Below, in pieces: positions 49,622 through 61,400 of a stretch of DNA of 64,000 bases. The position numbers and the translations under genes are program-made. The stretch spans positions 22,791,001 through 22,855,000 of the forward strand of contig NC_064437.1 in NCBI RefSeq assembly GCF_023343835.1, given 5' to 3'. Positions within the stretch are counted from its first letter, which is position 1. Each line of letters starts with the position of its first letter. The notes under the pieces were generated by a model, which searched no databases, had not been told where the DNA came from, and worked only from the letters and a program-made list of their open reading frames with translations. The DNA is from Lagopus muta (lineage: Eukaryota > Chordata > Aves > Galliformes > Phasianidae).

Positions 49622-49738
49622 TCCCCAAGGTCAGGTTGGATGGAGCCCTGGACAGCCTGATCTGGTGGGTGGCAACCAGCCCACAGGTTGGGTGAACTTT
49701 AAGGTCCCTTCCATCCTCAGGCATTCTGCAATTCTAAG
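49622..49738 (+). mobile_element. CR1 LINE 3' end, plus orientation
   Basis: Contains aggttggatggagccctggacagcctgatctggtgggtggcaa and ends tttaaggtcccttccatcctcaggcattctgcaattcta. Confidence 0.88.
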
Positions 49739-50250
49739 GGCATAAGGAACAACGCAACCCCCTTCCTCACAAGCAAACAATTATTGCTCTCCAGCTTCTG
49801 GCTATACAGTCTAGCTTGCAGGCCCAGTACCTCCTTTCTGATCTTTGATTTTGAATGATCTAACAGTACTGAGGAAGGCAGGTGCCACTTAAAATCACAT
49901 TCATTCACTTGAAAACCTCAGTTTCCCACAATTTTTCAAACTGAGGCAGTTTTGATCAGCTCCAGTTTGATGTTGAGCTGACATCTGAACCTGGTCTAGA
50001 AGGTAATGAACATCAATGAGTCCCCATAACGTCACCTATGCCACCAGAGCTCAATGCATGTTTGACCTCAGATTTGTAAGTCCAGAGCCCAGAGTAATAG
50101 TGCCAGCTCTTCCCTTTCTTTCATCATTTTCTCCTTTGATGGCTGCTCCATTTCCCTTTGCTATTTCTTTTCCCTGAATAGCTTTATTTTGCCTATACCA
50201 AAGGCTGCCTCACTGCTTCGCCAAGCTCTTCTGCAACTACAAATCCTGCA

Positions 50251-50360
50251 CCAGCTCTGAGCAGAAAGATGAGCTCAGAGTAATACTGCTCTCTCCTCAT
50301 GACTTTGAGGCACAGCCAGCGTGGGACTTTGGGGGTCACCACCACAGCCCCTTGCACAGG
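50251..50360. repeat. Dispersed duplicate segment, copy 1
   Basis: About 75 percent identical by eye to 51101-51210, same orientation, offset exactly 850 bp without gaps over most of its length. Shared blocks include actgctctctcc and aggcacag. Not a CR1 tail that I recognise. Confidence 0.7.
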
Positions 50361-51100
50361 GGACGGGGACTCACCACCCTGTGCAGCATGTCTCATGGGT
50401 GCCCTATTCAGAAGAATTCCAGCAAGGCCCATCTGGGAGCTGGATATTTTGCAAAGGGATTAAAACAAAGCTTTAAAACAAACCAGGAGCCAGAGAGCCT
50501 GCAAATAAATGAACTGCATGGAAGCTGCCCAGGAAAAGGCTCTGGTGTAGCAATAAAAATCTTTGTTAGCACAACTGAGTATGGTGGCTGCAGGCTTACA
50601 AGCCCAAGAGCAGGCATGCAGCCTCACAGCACAAAAAGGGGAAAAGAGCAGGCAGATGGGATCTTGCTCACAGAGGGAGAGGCAGCAGGAGCATAAATCC
50701 AGCTCTGAAGGAGAATCAAAGTGCTGCGGCCCACAGCAGGGATCAGCTGCTTGGATGGAGGATTCACCTAGCCTTGGTGTAAGAGGGGGCTCCCACACCA
50801 CCAGCAGATCAGCAGGGGTGCTTTTAGTGTACGCAAGTCCAGAGAGTGCACCCAGCTGTCCACACGTCAATAATGCAGGAACTCACAATCTTTAATAATA
50901 AAGTTGCTATCAGTCTACACTTGAAGCTCACAATGCTAATGAAGGGCAAGGGCTGGAGGGAGGTGTGGAAAAGCTCACATAAATCTGCTGCTGCTGCAAA
51001 AATTAACCTGCAGGAAAGCAGGATGCCAGCCCAGGGCAGGGCAGGCTGAGCTGCCTGCTAATTGCCACAGGCTCTAGGACCCTCCTGCTTGTTCTCTATA

Positions 51101-51210
51101 CCAGCACTGTGCGTGAAGGTGGGCTCAGTGCAACACTGCTCTCTCCGCATGAATTCAAGGCACAGTCTGCAATGGGCTGTAGGAGCCACTACCAAAGCCC
51201 TTTACAAACT
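51101..51210. repeat. Dispersed duplicate segment, copy 2
   Basis: Partner of 50251-50360. Read on the minus strand both copies keep an open frame with CL..MRREQ in common, which suggests either an unrecognised interspersed repeat or a decayed coding piece. Confidence 0.7.
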
Positions 51211-53324
51211 GCCTCTGTCCCATCCTCTGTTTGCAGCCAGATTTTTATATTCTATATTTATTTCCTGAGGGCCTTCATTTGGGCTCATCATCCCCAAAGG
51301 GATCGATAGGACTGCAGCTGCTGCCCCAGTATCTACAGCCAACTCACCAAGTGGCAGCAGGGCCGTGGGATGGAGGTAGGACTGACAGCCAGGACTGCAG
51401 GCAGGCAGGAACGTGGGCAGGCAGCCCAGCTCCTGCAGGAGCCAAGGGATCACTGGGGCCACCTTCAGAGTCAGCACAGTGCCTTTGGAGCCACCTCGAC
51501 CCATCCCAGTGCCCAGAGCCAGGCCTGACCCTCAAACACATCCCGCCTTGATACGCTCCCTAGGCTCCAGCAAAGCCCTGGGGGAGAACAAGCACTGCCC
51601 TCTGTCAGGGGCATTTCATACAGTGATGGATTCTGCATCTCGTTATTAACCTCTTACAAAAGCTCGGCGCTATCTTCCATAGAAGCAATATTAGGTTAAG
51701 CAGCTGTTGATAACTTATCTCCCAACTTATCAGCAACTTCATTCAAGGCCAATATTTACTCACATACCGGAGATGTTGCTGTATTCCCAATAGCATTCTT
51801 TATGGAATCAGATGAGAACAGCTTTTAGTATATCCTCAGTGCTTCAGAGGCCCATATTGCCCAGGCACATTCCCATGCCTTGCGGGAGAAGCCCTACTTA
51901 CATTGCTGGCATAGGGCAGCCCCAGACGTTAGAGGGTTCTGTTCCATGCACAGAGAGAATTCAAAGAAATCACCACAGCAAAGCAAGCTGAAAGTGAGCA
52001 TCAAGCCCTATAGCAACTGATAGCAATCAGGTAATCAGCTATTTAAAACAGCTGTGACTCATTCATTAGTGCACTTGGAAGTGCTAACAGGCATGCCCTT
52101 AAAATCAAGTAGGGCAGCTAACTGCCTTTCTATGCTCCTTTTTCTTTTTTTTCTTCCTTTGGTCTGTCTGTCAAGCACCACCTGCACACCTCATAATTTT
52201 TCTGCTATATCTCAAAGTGGACAAATGCTGGTTTTATTTCTAACTGTGCAGTTATTCTCCCTGACTTTCAACAGCAAACCAATGACGGGGCCACCAGCAC
52301 GCTCCTCACATGCCATCAAGTCACGCAAGCCACACTGCACTTGCATTTATACAGATTGGTGGCTTGCACTTGGCTCCAGCCATCAGCCCAGCACCCTGTG
52401 GAGCCCTGTGATTATGCTCCATCCCCGTGCAGGCTGGGCAGAACCCCATCACCAGCATGGGATGAGCCATGGTGCGCTCCTGCTGTGGCCAGCAGCATGT
52501 CATTAGCTTCCTTTGAGGTGCTTTGCCAAGGAGCCCCATCTCTTCTTTATGCCTTTTTCTGCTATCATGACAGTGCTGCAGAGCCTTAAGCACAGACCAA
52601 GACCCCACTGTGCTGCATGTGGTGGAAGCAAAGATCAGAGAGAATTTGCATCTTAAGAAATGAGATCCCTGCAGCCTCGCTTCTCCCCTCACCATTTGCC
52701 AAGTGTGGAAGTCCTGCAGCTCAAGCACAGCACGGAGACCAGAAGCACAGTGTTTGGCTCTCAATATCCCCCAGCACAGTGGCACAGGCTGCCCTGACCC
52801 TAGCCCTGCCTGCAGGTGGGAGCAGGGCCAGCACAACCCTTCCAGCTCTATGCACTGTGATGACAAATGGCACCTCGGTGGCCCCCGTGCTGCTGTGTTG
52901 TGCCGCTGCAGCTTTGGAGTCGTTGAACTGAACCCTGATCTGTAAGCAAGTGACAGCCCCAGGAACAGCCAAGGGCTGCCGAGAGACCACAGTTAATGCT
53001 CAGTCTGTGCCACAAGCAAGCAGTGGGGGCATTGTAAGCACATCCCCTGACTCAGTGCCCAGCTGTGGTGAGCTTACAGCCCTCAGCATTGTCACATCCA
53101 TCACCAGGAATCTCCCAGTTCCCTGGAAATGCAGCGACAAGCTCTCCAGGGCTGGTTTCAGCAGTTTTATTCCTAGGTAACAGCCCTCTCCCTCCTTTAT
53201 AGCTTTGTCTAGACACACAGTGAGCAAATGCTATAACCACCAATTGGAAGAGCTCTGCTACCCCCCTGTTCCTGCATTTCACATCTGTGTGCTGGGCACA
53301 TGGGGCATTCAGTACCAGATAGCT

Positions 53325-53456
53325 GGCTGTTCCCCATCCCTGGAGGTGCTGGAAGGGCCCTGGGCACTCAGATGTGGTGGGGGGCTGCCAGCCAACAGTA
53401 GGGGTTGGAACTCAGAGCCTTCCAACCCAATCATTCTGCAACTCTACAACTCTAAG
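53325..53456 (+). mobile_element. CR1 LINE 3' end, plus orientation, diverged
   Basis: Contains ccctggaggtgctggaagggccctgggcactcagatgtggtggggggctgccagccaa and ends ccttccaacccaatcattctgcaac. Confidence 0.75.
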
Positions 53457-54423
53457 CCTTGCAGGGCTGCAGCCCCGGTACCTGGACGTGCTCATGGTGG
53501 CCCAGCTGCCAGGAGGAGTGGTGATTCCATCTCCTGATGCAGCTTGTTGTCAATTGTTTTGCAGTTCCTGTGTGTATTCATGGGCTGCACAGCACTCAGA
53601 GTGCTTTGAGATGAAAGGTGCTTTCACCAGCACTTGTTTCCTATTATAGGCCTGGGTTTGACACTCCCCCACCCTCTCATCTAACTTTCCATACAAAGCA
53701 CTTCTCACTTTTTCATCTTTGTTCTATGAGCCCTCACCAGGAGAAAAAATAAAAAGGAAGAAAACACATTTATTTCCTTTTGGAGAGCCTGAGATTAATC
53801 AGACCCGGTGGTGTGGGGAGGCTCTATCAGAGGTGATTCCTTAACAAAGAAGCATGCACCAACTCTGCATTCTCCATTCCTTAAAAATGGCTGGTGCCTG
53901 AGGAAAGACAGCCTTTGGTTTGTGCTGTTAACAAGCCCAGTGAATGTTTTAATTAAGTTGGATGGGAATTTGCAGAGTTATTTGATATGAAGATGTGAGT
54001 CTATAAGAGCTGCCTTTGATGCTTGAGTTGTGTAATAAACACTGGGTGAGTCCTGCAGGGCTGTAGTCCTTCAGCACTGCCAACAGCTGCTGCTGGAGCA
54101 CACCGAGCCCCACTCCATGCTTCCACTGTTAGGAGGGGGCCAAGGGGAAATGCACACCTGGCTGGGGTGATGCTGCCCTCTGCATTCCTTGGACATGGAC
54201 ATCCCACCCCAAGTGCTGGAGCGCACCTGTCAGGAGTGCCCCAGTGCTGTGGGATGGCTCGGCTGCGCCCTGCAGCTCCACGAGACAGGCAGGGAAAACC
54301 AACTGTGGGAAATGCAAATGCCTTCCACCGGGATGCTGCAGGGAGAGATGAAAGCCAACTCCATTTGCATTAGTTCCGTAACTCTGGATGTTTTCCCTTT
54401 CCCGTTTAGACTGGAATTCACAT

Positions 54424-54441
54424 ACACACACACACACACAC
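54424..54441. repeat. (AC)9 microsatellite
   Basis: Perfect dinucleotide run; a likely length polymorphism. Confidence 0.97.
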
Positions 54442-56399
54442 TTCTACCACAGAGCTACCCAGCTGCCAGCTGCTCCTCCCGGGAGTTCTGCAGAAATCCC
54501 CACTCCCAACACAGAGCTCAGCGAGCCCACGGTTGTGCCATGTTCCATCCACAGCCCCTGTGCAGCCTTGCAGGGGGTTGGCAAAGAGCAAAGCAGCGAA
54601 GCCGTGGCCCACAGGCACAGGGGCTGCGCTTTGCGTGGCACGCAGCGAAACGTCGGCAGCAATCAGTCAGCTTGTTAAGGCAGAGAAACAGCGAGAGGAA
54701 AACATTCGCTCCCTGGGTCTGCGTGGGAAATGATGCAGCAGTGCTCCCCCAGGTGGGTGCGGGCTGCACGCTGCTCTCCTGGGGACACCCCATCTCTGCC
54801 AGGGCTGCGTCTTCCTGGGTCCCCTCTGTGCTCCTCCATCAAATAGGAGGTGCTGCAGCCAAAGGAAGGCACAGACTGTTACATACGTGCTGCCTTCAGA
54901 GCTACAGAGGTAAGCGGGACAGGGCTTGGGCTCCTAGCCCTGCTGCTGTCTCAGCCGGAGGTGATTTTCTGCAAGACCTGGCTCAAGCAGGCAGCCTTCA
55001 TTCCGACAGCAAACACTTTGCGTTGGGAAGCACGGAAATACGTTCAGCCCATTCTACTATTGGTTGCAGCAAAACCTGTAGAGAAACCTCAATTCCCGCT
55101 TATTCCATTCTCCATCAGCAACAGCCAGGAGAGAATTTCTGGGGGAGGATTTTGCACACAACGATGAGCATCTTGAATTCCTGCAGATAAAACCGGGCAC
55201 CCTCCACACCCACCGAATACCCAAAGGACAGAGAACGTGCCACCTGCAGGGGTGGCTTTGGGGAGGGGGGCACAGCATCCCCCCCCCACACACATACACA
55301 GTGCTGAGCTGTGCAGCACGGGGGGTTCAGGCAGACACAGAGGAGCTGGCACTGGCAGTGGGCACGGCGGTGGGCTCAGGAGCATCTGACAGCTCCCAAG
55401 GATATCTCAGAGTCTTCCTCATATAACGCCAAAGGTGCTGCCAGGATTTTGCACTGCCTGGACATAAGACACAGCCTCATGGACACTATGGAGAACATAG
55501 AAATTTTAGCTCCTCCTGAATATGTTCCTCCCTCTTCTCCCACAGTCTGAAGGGGTTCTGGCTCCTCTCTGCCCATATAACACTGCACATGGCTAAAGAG
55601 GCATACCCACTGCGGGACATACAAGCCCTGGTGCTATCTGCCCTATGGCAAGTGTGACAATGGTACATCCATCATAAGGATGCTGGATCCCAACCTCCTT
55701 CAGACAAGCAGCAGTCAATGGGATCCCCAGGTGATGTGCCAGGCTCATCACAACCTCCACACGGCTCCAGAAGAGCTGTGGACCCATGCTCTGTTCCCAC
55801 ACAAAGTCACAGCTCAGCTGCACAGCCCGGCTGCCTGATGGAGGGTGACAGTCTGCTGCCAAGTAGGGAGCAGGGGGGACTGCACATGGGGATCCAGCAG
55901 TGCCCAAGTGAATGTACCCGGGAGAAGCAGAGATACACAGCCCAAGCACCTGCTCCTGGGGGTTGGCTTGGGCAGAGGAAGGCAGCAGCAAACAGCCCCT
56001 CAGGGAAGCACTGAACCCAAGGCTGTGCCGCTCTCCCAGCCTTGCTTTCTCAGCCATACAGGAAAGGATTCCCAACACAGGGACCCAGAGCATCCTTCCC
56101 AGCCAGGACAGCATCCCTCCCTGTTCCAACTGCTAAAAGAGCTGGAAGGAGTCCGAATTCTCCGGAGAGGGCAGGGATGGAGCATGCCGCATCCCCCGGC
56201 TGGGGCCTATCGGAAAACATTCGCTCCGTGGGGCGAAACGCCCCGAGCAGACCCGGACATGCCCTCGGGGGCACCGTGCTCTCGCAGCGCCCTGGGCTGA
56301 AGGCAGCTCCGCGGACCTAAGTTTGCTCCAAAAGCACCGGAGGCTTCTCCCTCCCTGTTCCTGCTACTCAGCCTGCTTCATCCAGAGCCCACGCCTGGA

Positions 56400-56960
56400 G
56401 GCGAGGGGAAGGCTGCGGGAGACAACGGGGGAAGACCCATCGTCGCAGCACCCGGTGTCGGCGGGGATGCCCGGAGCCGCGAACCGCGGAGCCACCCGTT
56501 GCGGTGCCTTACCTGCGGGCAGCCTGCTGTCCGCGCAAATCCGGCTGCGGCTCAGGGCGGGCGGGCGGCTGCCCCCGCTCCTCCAGGGGGCCGCTCAGCC
56601 CCGCCGCCGCCCGGGGGCTGCGGGCCGCCCCGCCGCCGCTCGCCGCCCCTCCGCCGGCCCCGCACCGCGCTCCGCCGTCCGCGGGAGGCGCGCAGGGGGC
56701 GGGCGGCGGGGCGGAGCGGTGCGGCTGGTGGGTGGGGGGCCGATCCCGCCGCCCCCCTGCGATAGGCAGAGGCCCTTCCTCCTGCCGTCCCCGCTCCCCG
56801 AGAACGAGCTCATCCCGCAGGACTCCCCTCCCTCCCCCCCCCGCGGCTGTCGCTGAGGGCTGGGGCTGCTCCCGTCTCCGTCGCGGGGACCGCTGCGGCC
56901 ATCCCGCGGGGCTCTGCGCCCCAGGGGTGACTCAGCTGTTGCGGCAGAAAATGGGCAGGG
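56400..56960. promoter_or_regulatory. CpG island promoter
   Basis: Extremely CpG-rich and repeat-free, with many GC boxes and long cgcc/ccgc runs and no obvious TATA box. It is the second of the two strong islands in the window; the other is the NOS1AP promoter. Confidence 0.8.
56513..56830 (-). other. Probable non-coding first exon in a CpG island, strong splice donor
   Basis: On the minus strand the GC-rich sequence ends CCCGCAG followed by gtaagg, a near-consensus donor at 56512-56511. No comparable plus-strand donor is seen in the island. The best partner acceptor on this strand is the one before the TMEM121-family ATG, so this is proposed as that gene's 5' UTR exon. The upstream limit is a guess. 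It could instead belong to an unrelated non-coding RNA. Confidence 0.5.
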
Positions 56961-58144
56961 GGCACTCGGTGCCCCTCACGGCAGAGCTCCTGCTCCACCC
57001 CTAGGAGGAGTAGAGGCAGCAAGTGCCCTGCTTCCCTGCCGCTTCTCCAGCCTGCCTCCCTCCTGCCCCGCTCTGCCTTCCCAGCGTGGGCACTGCCAGG
57101 GGAGTCAGACCCCACCGAGAACACCACGTCCTGGTTGGGTTTGTAGGTGGGCGATAGGGTGATGCCAAGAGCAATCTCTGCACCGCTATCACTCACTGGC
57201 ACCACACTGAGCCCCACAGCCTACCCAGCACTCTGCTTCTCCGGCCCATGGAAGGCACTTGGGCACGGTGGGGCAGCCGTGTCCCCAGTGGGGTGGCTGC
57301 ATCCCCCAGCAATCCCCACTGCTCATCCTTAGCACTATAGCAATGTGCAGCCCAACCACAGCAACATGCAGAGCAGCAGTGATACCCCCGGACACTTGGC
57401 ATTACATCTCTCCTTTTCCTGAACTTCTGATCACTTTGTGAGACAGCTTACTTGCTTTACAGAATTCCCAGGGAGTGTTTTGGTCTCTGGGTGTGAAGAC
57501 AACATTCTCAGCTGTGTTTGCAGTTGCTTTATGAAATAACAAATCTTCGGCACAGCGCCTTTGGTTCCTGCCAGAAGGACTGAGCTGTCACCGCCTGGAG
57601 TCCATGCAGGGCTGGGAAGGGCTGGTGCTGGGTGCCAACACTGCTACAAAGGACAGCCCTGCAGGTATAGATGAAGCCGTGCAAGGAGGAAGCCCTTGCC
57701 AAGCAAGGAGGTGAAACCAGATTAAGGCAGTATGAGAATACTGGTTTAAGCCACTAACTGGATCAAACTGCAAGCGATGCCTTTCCCCTGCGCCTATCCC
57801 TCCATCACCGCGGGAGAAGGAGCTTTGCCTGGCACAGCCAGCAGCCACCCTCCCACATCCAGACCTGCCTTATCTACGCAGCCAGCCTCAGCCTTCATTT
57901 AATGAGTGCTTCTGTAGACTGCGGGGAGGGAGCTGCAGCCACGTGAGGCATGGCAGGGGGACCTTGCTGTGAGCCCAGCCATGCATCGTGGCACTGACCC
58001 CGCACATTGCAGGCTGCTGATCCTCTTGTTCATGCCCCAGCCCCTGAGTCCAGCTGCCTTAGCCATATTCAGTAGGATACCACTGCAAAGTATCGCTGAG
58101 CGTGGAGAGTCTAACAGCAAAGAAAAGCACTGGGTCATCCGAGC

Positions 58145-58400
58145 CGGTTTAAATCTTAAACAAGGTTTAAGGATATCAAGGGTCCCTGTTTAGAAAAAAA
58201 CACGTTCGTTCATTGTCTGTGTCATAAATCTGCCCATTTATCCTGCTGGAGCTGGATGAATAATTGAAGAGAGGTTTGCGGCTAATTGATTTGCTGATCA
58301 GCGGAAAGAAATCATGAATAATTTATCCGACGGATATTACCCAACCATCCATAAAGCTGGTCAGTTACTGAAAATAATTAGTTGCAAACACTTCATTTCT
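58145..58400. promoter_or_regulatory. Candidate conserved AT-rich element upstream of the CpG island
   Basis: A repeat-free block containing taaatcttaaacaagg, ggctaattgatttgctgatcag, gaataatttatcc and aataattagttgc, 1.3 kb or more upstream of the 56.5-kb promoter. The composition resembles vertebrate developmental enhancers. Function is inference. Confidence 0.33.
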
Positions 58401-61400
58401 CAGCCAGTGGCTCCGTGTATTTACAAACACCCCTCACACTGTGCAGTCCCCAGCAGGAGCAGAACGATGACAGTGCTGCCCTCCAGAGCAGCCCCAGCAC
58501 TGTCTCCCTGCAGCTTCCCATGCAGGCTTCACAGTAAGATTCAAACATCCTCCATCGGGATGAAAGCTTCATTTTGCTCCTAGAGTGTTGAAAAGTGGAA
58601 GTGCTAAGCCCCAACCCCACCTCAACGCTTATGTTCCCATCTCAAGGTGACTCCAAAGGGTGTTCATTCAAAGGCCATTTGGTGGCAGAGGAGTCCTGGG
58701 CAGTGCTGTGTGCGTAGCACCATCTGCTCCTGCTTTTCCTCCAGCCACAGCTTGGCTGTGTGGTTTAGCCCCACAAAAGGAATCTGAATGCCCAGCCTTC
58801 AATGGAGAGATGCTGCCTGTGTGCTGCACAGCTTGCCTGGCAAAGGGTTAGAGCAGAGCAGGTGTATCCATTTTTTAATCTGAAGCACTGACACAGCCCT
58901 CATAATGCTGCTGCTCCTCCTACACCTTCTTGGCATCCCGCAGCCTTGCAGCACCTGGCTCAGCAAACTGGCAGCACCTGTGCAGCCACCTCTGCTGTGC
59001 TGCAGAGCAGGAGGAAAGAGGAGACCTTGGGCTTTCTCTAAAACTACAATTTATTTTCCACTTCTTTCATATCAGGATTTCTGAGAAACCAAACCATCTC
59101 TGGAGGCTCTTCATTCTATTTGCCTTCCAGCAGAAATCTTATCCAATTCTCCCATGGCTGCAGATCTGGTGGGGGCAGTTCCCCTCCCACCGCCTTTTCC
59201 ACCCCCAAGCCCTACACAAGCATCCTTCCCACTGAATAAACATCATCTTTCCCCCAAACATCCTCTCTGAGTGATTTCCTGGGCTCACAAGCATTAGCAA
59301 GTTTTCTGTCTCTGGGGCTGGAGACAGCGAGCAGCAGGAACTGAGAGCTGCCTATGCTCCTTACTAGGCTGCTGTCCTCTGTGAAGGGGAGCCTCCTATT
59401 CCAAGCAAACTTGGGCCAATTTGGAAAGCCCTTCAGAACTCCCAGCATGTTTAAACTCAGTGGCAACAGGATGCTGCTCTGAGCATGCAGGCTTGCTGCC
59501 CCATTGGGGTGCAGGGCGCTCCCTCCCAGCCAGAACCCCTCTGGTTTGTGCCAAACCCTGTGCCATTTGGAGGAAGGTTTCCTGGGAAGCTGAAGGACTG
59601 TCCAGACCCAAACGTGGCCAAAGAACACCCAGGAGAGAGAGATGGGCCTCGGAGAGACATTGCTGCTGCCTGCTGTGAGGCTGGCAGGATGGGCCCAAGG
59701 CTCATTTCATCACACAGTGTTTGTAGCCAGGCAAGTGCTTGACTACATATCTGCCTTTCGTGCTGGCTCTCAGCAAAAGCACGCCTGCTGTGCTCTGCAT
59801 GATGCCCAGTGAGAGGGCAGGTCTGTGGCACGGTGGGAGCTGGGGATGGAGTTGCTTGTGCCTGGCTTTGGGCTGTGAGTTTGCACATGGGTCCTCAGAG
59901 CCTAGAGAAAAGTGATGTGGAGTTGGAGGATGGGTTCTGCGGCCCAGGCTTAGCAGAAAGGAGGGCAAAAGTTTGCTCGAGACAACCTAATTGATCTTAA
60001 TGAGACAGGAAGGGCTTTGTGCTGCAAACAGCGGTGTTTGTTTTGTGGGTCTAATGCGATTTCTGTCTGGGTTTGATTACTCTGGGGAAGTCCTCTGGTC
60101 TAATAAACAGAGCCACAGGGAATTAGGGCTGATCATTTCAGATGCTGCTCTCAGCCTGAAACAGTGCAGCCTTCCAGGGTGGAGGCTTAGCAGGGAAAAG
60201 GGGATGGGAAATGATTCAATTAAGGGCTAATTACCTGGCTGCTCCAGTGGGTGGGCAGTGCCAGGTGGTTGGGGACAGGGTGACAGCAGGCTGGTACCCT
60301 TGGGCAGATGGGAAACTCTTCTTGTGCCTTTTTCTGCAGTCAGTAATGATGGAAGCCGTGGTTTCCAACACCAGTTTCAAGGGAAAAATTGCTTCTGAAA
60401 CCTTGGTCATTTGGATGGTGACTTTTCCTAGAAAAATGCTGCATTATTCCTCTAAACTGAGAAATGAGATGATGGCACGGCATTGTGCCTGTTTGTTCTT
60501 GGCAGCTCCTTAAACGCAAAGGGAAAAAATGACTCCGAATTTCATGGCCATTGCTGGAAAAGTGGCTCTCTGGAGAGCCATGAATGCTTCTGCTCAGACA
60601 TCCCCGTGGGGTGATGTCCCCATGAGGTGACATCCCCACCTGCATCAGATAGATGAGGGAGCTGCCCCCATCTCAGCCTCAGCTCTTTCCGAGATGCTGA
60701 AACCTGTGTGCATCAGCAAAGCCCTGTTTCAGTGCCATGCTTCCAGCTGCTGCTGCTGCTGCCCTCAGAGGGACGCAAACCGCCCGGGTCAAGCAATATA
60801 TTCTTATGGAACAGGGAGTATTTGAAGAAAACACAGCAGTTTCTCAGCACTTTCCTTTCAGACAAAAAAAACTCGGAGACAAATGGCAGCACGCTCTCCT
60901 GCATCAGTAGGAGGGAAAAGAAAATGCTTGCTTGTCTTTCCTAACCTTCCTTCCTTGTTCTGTGTGTGGCCGCTATGTGGCCCTGCACAGCTGTAGGGAA
61001 CGGGGAAGCCATCTCCCCAGTGTGACACCCCAGCCCTGGGGACAGGCAGAGTCTTTTCTCCATTCAAAGTCCTATAAATAGAAGCCAGGAGATCTTGCCA
61101 AAGCCTCCACTAAAAGGCAGCGAGCTCAAGCTGCAGAAATTTGGAAACGCTGGTTTTATGGAAGCCAGTTTGACCTTCGTTGTGCCCCCATTTACATTAC
61201 GAAGCAGTGTTTAGTTAAATGATGGCTTGCTCCTTCCTCCTGGGGCTTCTTTCTCATTCCAGCGCACATGGAGTGAAATGAAAGCAGCAGAGGAAGCACC
61301 AACCTGGCCTTTCCCAATGCCCAGCACTTAACTCACAGCCTGAGCAACGTCTCTTTTTTAACGGAGCTTTCTGTCAGGAGCATCTTAAAGAAGTTGCTAT

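Larger units (their letters stand above)
40159..56512 (-). other. Probable 16-kb 5' intron of the TMEM121-family gene
   Basis: Inferred by pairing the acceptor at 40159 with the donor at 56512. It contains CR1 pieces at 40.8, 43.7, 46.3, 49.6 and 53.3 kb, two A-tracts at 44.8 kb, a duplicated segment at 50.25 and 51.10 kb, and AT-rich candidate elements. No coding exon was recognised. If the pairing is wrong, this is plain intergenic DNA. Confidence 0.45.

Noticed and set aside
56810..57217. 135-codon minus-strand frame beside the CpG island
   Set aside because: Open only because of GC richness; no recognised motif, and it lies upstream of the proposed first exon.
60590..60645. Small inverted and direct repeats around acatccccgtggggtgatgt
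   Set aside because: Short and imperfect; no indication of a structured RNA or CRISPR-like array.
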